This document shows, in pieces, positions 33,181-42,386 of a stretch of DNA of 64,000 nt. The notes beneath the pieces are model-generated. The model saw only the letters and a list, made by a program, of their open reading frames with translations. It was not told the origin of the DNA and ran no database searches. The position numbers and the translations under genes were made by a program. Within the stretch, counting starts at the first letter, position 1. The number at the start of each line of letters is the position of its first letter. Source of the DNA: Sulfurivermis sp040755915. GTDB lineage: Bacteria; Pseudomonadota; Gammaproteobacteria; Thiohalomonadales; Thiohalomonadaceae. The DNA lies in contig JBFLWM010000004.1 in NCBI GenBank assembly GCA_040755915.1, forward strand, positions 101,175 to 165,174. The letters are read 5' to 3'.

Positions 33181-34275
33181 ATGAAGACCAATCTGCTGGA
33201 TCTGAACCGGCAGGACATGGAGGCCTTCTTCACCGCCCTCGGTGAGAAGGCCTTTCGTGCTTCTCAGGTCATGAAGTGGATCTACCATCATGGCGTCGAT
33301 GATTTCGACGCCATGAGCAATTTGAGCAAGTCCCTGCGCGACCAGCTGAAGGAAAAGGCGGAGATTCGCCTGCCGGAAGTGGCCGTCGACATGCCCTCGC
33401 GCGACGGCACGCGCAAGTGGATGCTGCGCCTGGCCGACGGCAATTCCATCGAGATGGTGTACATCCCGGAAAAGGATCGCTCCACCCTGTGCGTCTCCTC
33501 CCAGGTAGGCTGTGCACTCAACTGCTCCTTCTGTTCCACCGCCCAGCAGGGCTACAACCGCAATCTCACCACCGCCGAGATCATCGGCCAGGTGGTGCTC
33601 GCCACCCGCCTCATCGGCCTGCCGCAGAACAAGGGCGAGCGGGTGATCACCAACGTGGTGCTGATGGGCATGGGCGAGCCGCTGCTCAATTTCGACAATG
33701 TGGTGAAGGCGATGGAGCTGATGCAGGACGACTACGCCTTCGGCATCTCCAAGCGCCGCGTCACCGTTAGCACCGCCGGCGTGGTGCCGGCCATCGACGA
33801 GTTGCGCGAGGCCATCGACGTCAGCCTGGCGGTGTCGCTGCATGCGCCCGATGATGCACTGCGCAACGAGCTGGTGCCGATCAACCGCAAGTATCCCATC
33901 GCCGAACTGCTGGCCGCCTGTCGCCGCTACTGCGCCGATGTGCCGCATCGTCGCGTCACCTTCGAATACGCCATGCTGGAGGGGGTCAATGACTCGCCGG
34001 AGCATGCCCGCGCCCTGCTCAAGGTACTGCGCGGCACCCCGGCCAAGGTCAATCTGATTCCGTTCAACCCGTTCCCCGGCACCAGCTACCGCCGCTCCAG
34101 CCAGGAGGCTATCGATCGCTTCCGCGACATCCTGATGGCGGGCAACCTGATGACCGTCACCCGCAAGACCCGCGGCGATGACATCGCCGCCGCCTGCGGC
34201 CAGCTGGTGGGTGAAGTGCAGGACCGCACCCGCCGCAGCCAGAAGACCATCACCATGCAAAGGATCGCCTCATGA
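33181..34275 (+). CDS. rlmN: Dual-specificity rRNA/tRNA adenine C2-methyltransferase RlmN
   Basis: A 364-residue radical SAM enzyme that methylates A2503 of 23S rRNA and A37 of some tRNAs. The radical SAM motif is CALNCSFCSTAQQG (CxxxCxxC). Other signatures: GMGEPLLNFDNVV, RRVTVSTAGVVPAID, VSLHAPDDALRNELVP. The C-terminal Cys (AAACGQL) is the catalytic methyl-carrying residue. ATG 33181 follows AGAGGCGA. It overlaps pilW by four bases (ATGA). Confidence 0.97.
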   Translation: MKTNLLDLNRQDMEAFFTALGEKAFRASQVMKWIYHHGVDDFDAMSNLSKSLRDQLKEKAEIRLPEVAVDMPSRDGTRKWMLRLADGNSIEMVYIPEKDRSTLCVSSQVGCALNCSFCSTAQQGYNRNLTTAEIIGQVVLATRLIGLPQNKGERVITNVVLMGMGEPLLNFDNVVKAMELMQDDYAFGISKRRVTVSTAGVVPAIDELREAIDVSLAVSLHAPDDALRNELVPINRKYPIAELLAACRRYCADVPHRRVTFEYAMLEGVNDSPEHARALLKVLRGTPAKVNLIPFNPFPGTSYRRSSQEAIDRFRDILMAGNLMTVTRKTRGDDIAAACGQLVGEVQDRTRRSQKTITMQRIAS

Positions 34276-35021
34276 TACGTCTGCGCACGCTCCTCCTGTT
34301 GTCCGCCTTCGCGCTGCTGGCCGGTTGTGCCGGCACGCCCGAGCGCGATGCCACCGACTTCAAGAAGGCCGCCCAGCTCAATGCCGAGCTGGGCCTGAAC
34401 TACATGGTTCAGGGCAAGAACGAGATGGCCATGGAGAAGCTGCTGAAGGCGGTGGAATACGACGCCGAGTCGGTCGAGGCAAATCACTATATCGCCGAAC
34501 TGTACCGGCGCCTGGACCGCAGGGACAAGGCGGGGGAGCATTTCAGCCGTGCGGCGGATCTGGCCCCGGCTGATGCGGCGATCCAGAACAATTACGGCGT
34601 GTTCCTGTGCAGCGAAAAGCGCTATGACGAGGGCGTAACCCGCCTGCTCAAGGCGGTGGAAAATCCGGTGTGGCCGGGGCGCGGTCAGGCCTATGAAAAC
34701 CTCGGCCAGTGCCTGCAGGAAAAGGGAGATGTCGTCCGCGCCGAGCAATATTTCCGCGAGGCACTCAAGGTCAACGTCAATCTGTCCAAGTCGTTGCTGG
34801 CAATGGCGGATATCTCCCTGCAGCAGGGCAACCACATTTCCGCGCGCGCGTTCCTGCAGCGCTACGCGGTGGTGGCGCCGCATACGCCGCGCAGTCTGTG
34901 GCTGGGCATCCAGATTGAACGCGTGCTGGGCGATCGCAACGCCCTGTCCAGCTACGGTATGTTGTTGCGCAACAACTTTCCCGCCGCAGAAGAAACCAAG
35001 CTCTATCTGAAATCCAAATGA
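34272..35021 (+). CDS. pilW: Type IV pilus biogenesis/stability protein PilW (PilF)
   Basis: A 249-residue outer-membrane lipoprotein needed to place the PilQ secretin. The lipobox LLAGC ends a typical signal (RTLLLLSAFALLAGCAG). TPR repeats follow, with AQLNAELGLNYMVQGKNEMA and NYGVFLCSEKRYDEGV visible. It is coupled to rlmN at the start and to rodZ at the end (each overlap four bases, ATGA). Confidence 0.93.
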   Translation: MIRLRTLLLLSAFALLAGCAGTPERDATDFKKAAQLNAELGLNYMVQGKNEMAMEKLLKAVEYDAESVEANHYIAELYRRLDRRDKAGEHFSRAADLAPADAAIQNNYGVFLCSEKRYDEGVTRLLKAVENPVWPGRGQAYENLGQCLQEKGDVVRAEQYFREALKVNVNLSKSLLAMADISLQQGNHISARAFLQRYAVVAPHTPRSLWLGIQIERVLGDRNALSSYGMLLRNNFPAAEETKLYLKSK

Positions 35022-35887
35022 CCGTGAACGACGCGTCCACCAGCGAAGAGATGGCCGTGACCGCAGAGGTCGCGGCGGTAGCCGGCCCCGGCCAGCGCCT
35101 GCGTCTGGCACGCGAGGCGGCGGGCTTGAGCCGCGAGGAAGTTTCCACGCGCCTGCGCCTGCGCCTCGAGCTGATCCGTGCGCTGGAGGAGGATGATTAC
35201 GCCCACCTGCCGCCGGTGGCCTTTGTCAGTGGTTATCTGCGCAGTTATGCCCGTCTGCTGGAACTGCCGGCAGAGGAACTGGTGGCCATGCTGGAGCGAC
35301 GCGACGAAGCGCCGGCACTGGTATCGCCGGTCATGCCGCCCCACCAGCGTCGCAGCAGTGACTGGCCGGTCAAGGTGGTGACCTGGCTGATCGTCCTGCT
35401 GTTGCTGGGCCTGCTCGCGGTATGGTGGCTGTCGCGCCAGCCGGCTGAAGACGAGCCTGCCGGTGATGCCGCCATGCTGCTGGCTCCCGATGGCAATGTG
35501 AGCCTGACGCTGCCGCCGGTGACGGAGACGCCGCCCCAAGCTGAACCACAGGAGGTGGCGGTTGCCGAACCGCCGCCCGTGATCAGTGCCGCGCCGCCGG
35601 TACCGGCACCGTTGCAGGTGACCGAGGTGCAGCTTGAGGCTGCCGGCGGTGACTGCTGGCTGGAGGTCAAGGATGCGGACGGCAAGCAGCTGGTATACGA
35701 GCTGCTGCAGGACGGGATGACCCGGACTGTGCGTGGCAAGGCGCCGTTCGAGATTTTCCTCGGCAACGCCCCGGCGGTAACGGTGTATTACCAGGGCAAG
35801 GTGTTCGATCACGCACCGTTCCAGCGCCGTGAAGTGGCCAAGTTCCGTCTCGGCAAGGCCGCCGACAACCAGCTCATCGCCGAGTAA
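35018..35887 (+). CDS. rodZ: RodZ-like cytoskeletal membrane protein
   Basis: A 289-residue bitopic protein. The N-terminal helix-turn-helix domain (GQRLRLAREAAGLSREEVS, then FVSGYLRSYARLLELP) would contact MreB. A membrane helix lies at about residues 124-144 (VVTWLIVLLLLGLLAVWWL). A Pro-rich periplasmic linker leads to a C-terminal DUF4115 beta domain (CWLEVKDADGKQLVYELLQD). Position between pilW and ispG is the standard gammaproteobacterial arrangement. Confidence 0.92.
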   Translation: MTVNDASTSEEMAVTAEVAAVAGPGQRLRLAREAAGLSREEVSTRLRLRLELIRALEEDDYAHLPPVAFVSGYLRSYARLLELPAEELVAMLERRDEAPALVSPVMPPHQRRSSDWPVKVVTWLIVLLLLGLLAVWWLSRQPAEDEPAGDAAMLLAPDGNVSLTLPPVTETPPQAEPQEVAVAEPPPVISAAPPVPAPLQVTEVQLEAAGGDCWLEVKDADGKQLVYELLQDGMTRTVRGKAPFEIFLGNAPAVTVYYQGKVFDHAPFQRREVAKFRLGKAADNQLIAE

Positions 35888-35890
35888 GCC

Positions 35891-36982
35891 ATGCATCAGC
35901 CTTCTCCCATCCAGCGGCGCAAGTCGCGTCAGATCATGGTCGGCAACGTGCCGGTGGGTGGTGATGCGCCCATCTCGGTGCAGAGCATGACCAATACCGA
36001 CACCCATGACGTGGCGGCGACGGTGCGGCAGATTCGCGCACTGGAGGCGGTCGGTGCCGACATCGTGCGCGTTTCGGTGCCGGACATGGCTGCGGCGGAG
36101 GCCTTCGGCGAGATCAAGAAGCAGGTGCAGGTGCCGCTGGTCACCGACATCCACTTCGACTACAAAATTGCGCTGCGTGTCGCCGAGCTGGGCGCCGATT
36201 GCCTGCGCATCAATCCGGGCAACATCGGCCGCGAGGACCGCGTGCGTGCGGTGGTGAGCGCGGCGCGTGATCGCAATATCCCGATCCGCATCGGAGTCAA
36301 TGCCGGTTCGCTGGAAAAGGATTTGCAGAAGAAATATGGCGAGCCCACCGCCGATGCGCTGGTCGAGTCGGCACTGCGCCACATCGAGATCCTCGACCGG
36401 CTCGATTTCCAGGACTTCAAGATCAGCCTCAAGGCGTCGGAGATTTTTCTTACCGTCGAGGCCTATCGCAAACTGGCGACGCAGATCGAGCAGCCGCTGC
36501 ACCTCGGCATCACCGAGGCGGGCGGCTTCCGCGCCGGTGCCGTGAAGTCGGCCATCGGCCTCGGCATGCTGCTGGTGGACGGGATCGGTGACACCATCCG
36601 CGTATCGCTGGCGGCGGACCCGGTGGAAGAGATCCGCGTCGGCTTCGATATCCTCAAGAGCCTGCATCTGCGCAGCAAGGGTATCAATCTCATCGCCTGC
36701 CCGTCCTGCTCACGGCAGAACTTCGACGTCATCGCCACGGTCAACGCCCTGGAGCAGCGGCTGGAGGATGTGCTGGAACCGCTGGACGTGGCGGTGATCG
36801 GCTGCGTGGTCAACGGTCCGGGCGAGGCGCGCGAGGCCGACATCGGCCTGGCCGGTGGCCAGCCCAACCTGCTCTACGTCGGCGGCAAGCCGGATCACAA
36901 GGTGGACAACGCCGACCTGGTGGACGAACTGGAAAAACAGATCCGCGCCGAACTGGCACGGCGCAAAGACAAGAACGGTTAA
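35891..36982 (+). CDS. ispG: 4-hydroxy-3-methylbut-2-enyl diphosphate synthase IspG
   Basis: A 363-residue [4Fe-4S] enzyme of the MEP isoprenoid pathway (reduces MEcPP to HMBPP). Signatures: VGNVPVGGDAPISVQSMTNT, TDIHFDYKIAL, RINPGNIG and the cluster region ACPSCSRQNFDV with GCVVNGPGEA. Starts three bases after rodZ. Confidence 0.98.
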   Translation: MHQPSPIQRRKSRQIMVGNVPVGGDAPISVQSMTNTDTHDVAATVRQIRALEAVGADIVRVSVPDMAAAEAFGEIKKQVQVPLVTDIHFDYKIALRVAELGADCLRINPGNIGREDRVRAVVSAARDRNIPIRIGVNAGSLEKDLQKKYGEPTADALVESALRHIEILDRLDFQDFKISLKASEIFLTVEAYRKLATQIEQPLHLGITEAGGFRAGAVKSAIGLGMLLVDGIGDTIRVSLAADPVEEIRVGFDILKSLHLRSKGINLIACPSCSRQNFDVIATVNALEQRLEDVLEPLDVAVIGCVVNGPGEAREADIGLAGGQPNLLYVGGKPDHKVDNADLVDELEKQIRAELARRKDKNG

Positions 36983-37060
36983 CCGCAAAGTTCGCCAGGT
37001 AACGCAACGACTGTTGTTGTCATCTGGCGAGCCGGCTGGCTGCACTAATGGAGAGAAACA

Positions 37061-38344
37061 TTGAGCGGTAATATTCAGGCCGTGCGCGGGATGAACGACA
37101 TCCTGCCGGAGCAGACGCCGACCTGGCAGTTCGTGGAGCAGACCCTGCGTGCCTTGCTGGCCTCCTATGGCTACAGCGAGGTGCGCATGCCGATCGTCGA
37201 GAAAACCGAACTGTTCAAGCGCTCCATCGGCGAGGTCACCGATATCGTCGAGAAGGAGATGTACACCTTCGAGGATCGCAACGGCGACTCGCTCACCCTG
37301 CGTCCGGAAGGGACGGCCGGCTGCGTACGCGCCGCCATCGAGAACGGTCTGCTCTATAACCAGACGCAGAAGCTGTGGTACCTCGGCCCGATGTTCCGCC
37401 ACGAGCGGCCGCAGAAGGGACGCTATCGCCAGTTTCACCAGCTTGGTGTCGAGGTGTTCGGTCTGGAAGGCCCCGATGTCGATGCCGAGCTGATCCTGAT
37501 GAGCGCGCGTCTGTGGCGCCTGCTCGGTCTGGAGGATTCGGTCACCCTGCAGCTCAACTCGCTCGGCTCGTCCTATGCGCGCGCCATGTACCGCGAAAAG
37601 CTGGTGCACTACTTCGAACAGAACATGGACCAGCTGGACGAGGACAGCCGGCGCCGTCTGAGCAGCAACCCGCTGCGCATCCTCGACAGCAAGAACCCGG
37701 ACATGGCCGCGCTCATCGCCGCTGCGCCCAAGCTGACCGAACATCTGGACGCGGAATCGAAGCTCCATTTCGATGGCCTGTGCGCGCAGCTGGAGGCGGC
37801 CGGCATCAGCTACCAGATCAACCCGTGCCTGGTGCGTGGCCTGGACTACTACGGCCGCACCGTGTTCGAGTGGGTCACTGACAAGCTCGGCGCACAGGGC
37901 ACCGTGTGTGCCGGCGGCCGTTTCGACGGCCTGGTCGAGCAGCTGGGCGGCAAGGCCACGCCGGCGATTGGCTTTGCCATCGGCCTGGAGCGTCTCACCG
38001 CATTGCTCGATGAGGGCGTCGTGCCGCTGGAGCAGTTCCGTCCCCACGTCTATCTGGCGCGGGTTGGTGATGCCGCGCAGCAGCACGCGCTGTTGCTGGC
38101 CGAGCGGCTGCATGACGAGGTGCCGGGCCTGCGCGTGCAGCTCAATCACGGCGGCGGCAGTTTCAAGAATCAGTTGAAGCGTGCGGACAAGAGCGGTGCC
38201 GCGCTGGCCCTGGTGATGGGCGAAGAGGAAGTCGTCAACGGCACTGTCGGCATCAAGCCCCTGCGCGAGCAGGCAGAACAGCAGACCCTGGCCCTGGATC
38301 AGATCGTCCCGTTCCTGCGGGATTATGTGGCGGGTCGCAAATAA
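37061..38344 (+). CDS. hisS: Histidyl-tRNA synthetase
   Basis: A 427-residue class II synthetase. Motifs: IQAVRGMNDILPEQTPTW at the start, motif 2 region YLGPMFRHERPQKGRYRQFHQ, histidine-A site LVRGLDYYGRTVFEW and motif 3 IGFAIGLERL. The only start giving the family N-terminus is TTG 37061, preceded by GGAGAG at seven bases; an uncommon codon for such an essential gene. Gene order ispG-hisS-yfgM-bamB-der is conserved. Confidence 0.97.
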   Translation: MSGNIQAVRGMNDILPEQTPTWQFVEQTLRALLASYGYSEVRMPIVEKTELFKRSIGEVTDIVEKEMYTFEDRNGDSLTLRPEGTAGCVRAAIENGLLYNQTQKLWYLGPMFRHERPQKGRYRQFHQLGVEVFGLEGPDVDAELILMSARLWRLLGLEDSVTLQLNSLGSSYARAMYREKLVHYFEQNMDQLDEDSRRRLSSNPLRILDSKNPDMAALIAAAPKLTEHLDAESKLHFDGLCAQLEAAGISYQINPCLVRGLDYYGRTVFEWVTDKLGAQGTVCAGGRFDGLVEQLGGKATPAIGFAIGLERLTALLDEGVVPLEQFRPHVYLARVGDAAQQHALLLAERLHDEVPGLRVQLNHGGGSFKNQLKRADKSGAALALVMGEEEVVNGTVGIKPLREQAEQQTLALDQIVPFLRDYVAGRK

Positions 38345-38362
38345 CCCTGAGGAGAATGCGCG

Positions 38363-39010
38363 GTGGAAGTCTATCGTACCGAAGAAGAACAGGTTGAGGC
38401 GCTCAAGGACTGGTGGAAGGAAAACGGCCGCAGCGTGATCGTCGGCGCCGTCCTGGCCCTGGCCGCGGTGTTTGGCTGGCGCTACTGGCAGGATACGACA
38501 CGCTCGGAGGCCGAGGCGGCCTCCACTCTGTACCAGCAGATGCTGATGCAACTGGATGCCGGTGAGGGGCGCGAGGTGGTGGAAACGGCACGCCGCATCA
38601 TCGCCGAGCATGCGGCATCGCCCTATGCGGCACTGGCATCGCTCAGTCTGGCGCAGCAGGCGGTGGACCAGGGTGATCTGGATGGCGCCGCCGCACACCT
38701 GCGCTGGGTGATGGACAACGCGAAGGTGGGTGAGGTGCGCATTCTGGCGCAGCTGCGCCTGGCGCGTGTACTGATAGCACAGGGGCGCGCTGACGAGGCG
38801 CTGCAGCAGTTGGCCACGATTAGCGGCGGCAGTTATGTCGTGGTGGTGGAAGAGGTGCGGGGCGATGCCCATCTGGCGCAGGGCCGCCGGGCCGATGCCC
38901 TGAAGGCCTATCAGGCCGCTCTGGCGGCCGCTGCCGATGTGCCCGCCAAGCAGCAGATGCTGCGCATGAAGGTGGATGACCTGGCCGATGCCGGAGTTGC
39001 CGCGCAGTGA
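38363..39010 (+). CDS. yfgM: YfgM-like SecYEG ancillary protein (TPR)
   Basis: A 215-residue inner-membrane protein. The cytosolic N-terminus EEEQVEALKDWWKENGRS and helix VIVGAVLALAAVFGWRYW are typical of YfgM; a periplasmic TPR-like domain follows. YfgM binds SecYEG and helps hand outer-membrane proteins to periplasmic chaperones; it acts near BamB, encoded next. Starts with GTG after GAGGAGAA; stop overlaps the bamB start. Confidence 0.92.
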   Translation: MEVYRTEEEQVEALKDWWKENGRSVIVGAVLALAAVFGWRYWQDTTRSEAEAASTLYQQMLMQLDAGEGREVVETARRIIAEHAASPYAALASLSLAQQAVDQGDLDGAAAHLRWVMDNAKVGEVRILAQLRLARVLIAQGRADEALQQLATISGGSYVVVVEEVRGDAHLAQGRRADALKAYQAALAAAADVPAKQQMLRMKVDDLADAGVAAQ

Positions 39011-40206
39011 TGCGTCTGTCTGTCATCGTTGCCGTGCTGTTGCTCGCCGCCTGCGGCGGCAGCCCGAGCCGCCTGGAGCTCAATCCGCCTGCCGAGTTGA
39101 GCGATTTCACGCCGCAGTTGCAGGTGGAGGCGCGCTGGGCGCGCCAGCTGGGTCAGGGCGTGGACAAGCACATGATCGCGTTGCCGCCGCTGGTGGAGCG
39201 CGACCGCATCTACGCCGCCAACCGCAAGGGGCGGGTGGAGGCCTTCGAGCTCGAGTCCGGCACGAGCGTTTGGCGCACCGAGCTGGAGGCGGCCATCAAT
39301 GGCGGCCCCGGTGACGGCGGCGATGTCCTGCTGTTCGGCGGTGATGCCGAGGTGATCGCGCTGGACAAGCGTGACGGCATGCTGCGTTGGCGCGTCCCGG
39401 TCAGCAGTGAGGTGCTGGCAGCGCCGCAGCGCAGCGGCAATGTCGTAGTGGTGCGCAGTGTCGATGGCGCGCTGTTCGGTCTGGATGCCGGCGATGGCCG
39501 CCGCCTGTGGCGCTACAGTCAGCCGGTGCCGCTGCTGTCGCTGCGCGGGGTGGGCGAACCGCAGATCGAGGGCGCCATCGTGGTGGCTGGCTTCGATAAT
39601 GGCCGCCTGGCCGCCGTGTCGCTGCAGGACGGGCGCCCGCTGTGGGAGATCGTGCTGGCCGTGCCGCGCGGACGTACCGAGCTGGAGCGCCTGGTCGATG
39701 TGGATGCCCGGCTGATGGTGCGCGACGGGGTGGTGTATGCCGCAGGTTATCAGGGGCGCATCGCGGCGTTGACCCTCGACAGCGGCCGCCTGTTGTGGAC
39801 GCGTGATTTTTCCACCTGGTCCGGACTCACCGTGGCCGGACGCGAGATCTATGTCACCGATGCCGAGGGCAGCGTGTGGGCGTTGGCACGCAGCAATGGC
39901 GGTACGCTGTGGAAACAGACGGCGCTGCGGGGCCGCACGTTGTCAGCACCAGCGGTGCAGGGCGGCGCTGTGGTGGTGGCGGATTTCGAGGGCTATGTGC
40001 ACTGGCTGGCGCGCGAGGAAGGTTCGCTGCTGGCACGGGCACGGGTTGAGGATTGGGAGGCCTTGTATCCGGTGCCTTCCTACTGGCCGCACAACGGTTA
40101 CCGCGAGGACCGCGCCGTGCTGGCCGCGCCGCAGGTGCTGGACGATCACGTCTACGCGATGGACAAGCGCGGCACTCTCAACGCCCTGCGCGTATTGCCG
40201 GATTAA
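39010..40206 (+). CDS. bamB: Outer-membrane assembly lipoprotein BamB
   Basis: A 398-residue lipoprotein of the BAM complex. The lipobox LLAACGG lies at residues 12-18. The rest is an eight-bladed beta-propeller with repeated PQQ-like blades such as YAANRKGRVEAFELESGTSV and VYAAGYQGRIAALTLDSGRL. ATG 39010 is used; it overlaps the yfgM stop. Confidence 0.96.
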   Translation: MRLSVIVAVLLLAACGGSPSRLELNPPAELSDFTPQLQVEARWARQLGQGVDKHMIALPPLVERDRIYAANRKGRVEAFELESGTSVWRTELEAAINGGPGDGGDVLLFGGDAEVIALDKRDGMLRWRVPVSSEVLAAPQRSGNVVVVRSVDGALFGLDAGDGRRLWRYSQPVPLLSLRGVGEPQIEGAIVVAGFDNGRLAAVSLQDGRPLWEIVLAVPRGRTELERLVDVDARLMVRDGVVYAAGYQGRIAALTLDSGRLLWTRDFSTWSGLTVAGREIYVTDAEGSVWALARSNGGTLWKQTALRGRTLSAPAVQGGAVVVADFEGYVHWLAREEGSLLARARVEDWEALYPVPSYWPHNGYREDRAVLAAPQVLDDHVYAMDKRGTLNALRVLPD

Positions 40207-40233
40207 TTGCTTACTTAAGGCCTAACCACAGTC

Positions 40234-41658
40234 ATGAAACCGGTCATCGCCCTGGTGGGGCGGCCCAACGTCGGCAAATCCACCCTGTTCAATTACCTGA
40301 CGCGCTCGCGTGATGCCCTGGTGGCGGACATGCCGGGGCTGACGCGCGATCGCCAGTACGGCACGGGCAAGGTGGGCGAGCGTCCCTACATCGTGGTCGA
40401 TACCGGCGGCCTGTCCGGCGACGAGCAGGGCGTCGAGTCATTGATGGTGCGTCAGGTGCAGCAGGCGGTGGACGAGGCGCACGTCGTGCTGTTCATGGTC
40501 GACGGCCGCGACGGCCTCAGTGCCGGCGACGAGGCCATCGGCCGCTGGCTGCGCCAGCGCGGCAAGGATGTGGTGCTGGTGGTCAACAAGACCGACACCG
40601 GCGAACCCTCGTTGCTGGCGGCGGAGTTCCACTCCCTTGGTCTGGGTGAGCCGGTCCCCATCGCCGCGGTGCACGGCCGCGGCGTGCCGCGCCTGATGGA
40701 GCGTGTGCTGGCGGCCCTGCCGGAGGAAGAGGAGGACGAGGCCGAGGCGGAGGGCGAGGATCGCATCAAGGTGGCGGTGGTCGGTCGCCCCAACGTCGGC
40801 AAGTCCACCCTGGTCAACCGTATCCTTGGCGAAGAGCGGGTGGTGGTGTTCGACATGCCGGGTACCACGCGCGACAGCATCTTCATTCCCTTCGAGCGCG
40901 ACGGCCAGGACTACACCCTGATCGACACCGCCGGCGTGCGGCGCCGCGCGCGCATCGACGAGGCCATCGAGAAGTTCAGCGTCATCAAGACCCTGCAGGC
41001 CATCGAAGAGGCCCATGTGGTGGTGATGGTGCTGGATGCGCGCGAAGGCATCAGCGAACAGGACGCCACCCTGCTCGGTTTCGTGCTCGATGCCGGCCGC
41101 GCCCTGGTGCTGGCGGTGAACAAATGGGACGGCCTGAGCCAGGATCAGCGCGACAACGTGCGCCGCGAACTGGATCTGAAGCTGCCCTTCATGGATTTCG
41201 CCAAGCTGCATTACATCTCGGCCCTGCACGGTACCGGCGTCGGTGAGCTGTTCGGTTCCGTGAAGCGTGCCTATGCCTCGGCACTGCGCAAGTTCTCCAC
41301 CCCCGAACTGACCCGCCTGCTGGAGTCGGCCATCGCCGCCCACCAGCCGCCGCTGGTCGGTGGCCGCCGCATCAAGCTGCGCTATGCCCACCAGGGCGGC
41401 AAGAATCCGCCGCTGATTGTCATTCACGGCAACCAGACCGAACAGGTGCCCAACAGCTATCAGCGCTACCTGATCAATTTCTTCCGCGAACACCTCAAGC
41501 TGGAAGGCACGCCGGTACGCATCGAGTTCAAGTCCGGCGACAATCCCTATGCCGGCAAGAAGAACGTGCTTACACCGCGCCAGGCGCAGAAGCGCAAGCG
41601 CATGGTGGCGCACATCAAGAAGGCCGAGAAAAAGCGCGCCCGCAAAAAGAAGATGTGA
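40234..41658 (+). CDS. der: Ribosome-assembly GTPase Der
   Basis: A 474-residue GTPase with two tandem G domains, each with GRPNVGKSTL (near residues 8 and 185), DTGG/DTAG switch II and NKTD/NKWD specificity motifs, and a C-terminal KH-like domain. It is needed for 50S subunit maturation. The C-terminus is strongly basic (KKAEKKRARKKKM). A REP element follows two bases after the stop. Confidence 0.98.
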   Translation: MKPVIALVGRPNVGKSTLFNYLTRSRDALVADMPGLTRDRQYGTGKVGERPYIVVDTGGLSGDEQGVESLMVRQVQQAVDEAHVVLFMVDGRDGLSAGDEAIGRWLRQRGKDVVLVVNKTDTGEPSLLAAEFHSLGLGEPVPIAAVHGRGVPRLMERVLAALPEEEEDEAEAEGEDRIKVAVVGRPNVGKSTLVNRILGEERVVVFDMPGTTRDSIFIPFERDGQDYTLIDTAGVRRRARIDEAIEKFSVIKTLQAIEEAHVVVMVLDAREGISEQDATLLGFVLDAGRALVLAVNKWDGLSQDQRDNVRRELDLKLPFMDFAKLHYISALHGTGVGELFGSVKRAYASALRKFSTPELTRLLESAIAAHQPPLVGGRRIKLRYAHQGGKNPPLIVIHGNQTEQVPNSYQRYLINFFREHLKLEGTPVRIEFKSGDNPYAGKKNVLTPRQAQKRKRMVAHIKKAEKKRARKKKM

Positions 41659-41659
41659 T

Positions 41660-41683
41660 GTAGGAGCGAATCGTATTCGCGAT
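41660..41683 (+). repeat. REP-like element (GTAGGAGCGAATCG type)
   Basis: GTAGGAGCGAATCGTATTCG followed by CGAT. The identical 24 bases recur at 62614-62637, and a near-identical inverted copy is at 62579-62602. Located in the gap after der. Confidence 0.85.
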
Positions 41684-41723
41684 AGATGTGGTATGTGGTG
41701 GTGTGCGCATCCTGGAGGAGACC

Positions 41724-42335
41724 ATGGACCGCAAGCAGCATTGGGAGCAGGTGTACGCACAGAAGCAGCCTACCGAGGTGAGCTGGTTCCAGCCGCGTCC
41801 GGAATACTCGTTGCGCCTCATCGCCGCGGCGGCGATCGACAAGAGTCAGCCGATCATCGACATGGGAGGCGGCGCCTCGCGCCTGGTGGACAATCTGCTG
41901 GCTGAGGGCTACGGCGACATCAGTGTGCTGGATATCTCCGCTGCGGCCCTGCAGCATACGCGCGAGCGTCTCGGCGCACCTGCTGCGCAGGTGACCTGGA
42001 TCGAGGCCGATGCCACCGCCTTCGAGCCGCCGAAAAGCTATGCCCTGTGGCATGACCGCGCCGTTTTCCACTTCCTCACCGCAGCGGCCGATCGCCAGGC
42101 CTATCGGCAACGCCTGGAGCGCGGCCTGCGCTCCGGCGGACAGCTGATCATTGCCACCTTCGCCCTCGACGGGCCGGAGAAGTGCAGCAACCTGCCGGTG
42201 CAGCGTTACAGCCCGGAAACCCTCAGTGCCGAGCTGGGCGCGGATTACCGCCTGGTGGAAACCCTCACCGAGGGGCATATCACCCCGGCGCAAAAGGAAC
42301 AGCGCTTTGTTTATTGCCGTTTCGTGAAGATCTGA
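41724..42335 (+). CDS. Class I SAM-dependent methyltransferase
   Basis: A 203-residue cytosolic methyltransferase with the Rossmann SAM site IIDMGGGASRLVDNLL (motif I), DISVLDISAAAL and WIEADATAF. The N-terminus HWEQVYAQKQPTEVSWFQ is typical of a family often annotated as thiopurine- or UbiE-like methyltransferases; YALWHDRAVFHFLT is also characteristic. Substrate unknown. ATG 41724 follows GGAGGAG at good distance. It lies alone between der and nrdJ. Confidence 0.88.
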   Translation: MDRKQHWEQVYAQKQPTEVSWFQPRPEYSLRLIAAAAIDKSQPIIDMGGGASRLVDNLLAEGYGDISVLDISAAALQHTRERLGAPAAQVTWIEADATAFEPPKSYALWHDRAVFHFLTAAADRQAYRQRLERGLRSGGQLIIATFALDGPEKCSNLPVQRYSPETLSAELGADYRLVETLTEGHITPAQKEQRFVYCRFVKI

Positions 42336-42343
42336 GCACGGCG

Positions 42344-42370
42344 GCGGGGCATGCCGACATGCCCCGCTTT
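42344..42370 (+). terminator. Hairpin between methyltransferase and nrdJ genes
   Basis: GCGGGGCATG-CCGA-CATGCCCCGC, ten perfect base pairs, followed by TTT only. It starts eight bases after the methyltransferase stop and ends 17 bases before the nrdJ start, so it may be a weak terminator or a leader hairpin for nrdJ. Confidence 0.5.
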
Positions 42371-42386
42371 GGCTATGCTTGCAGCC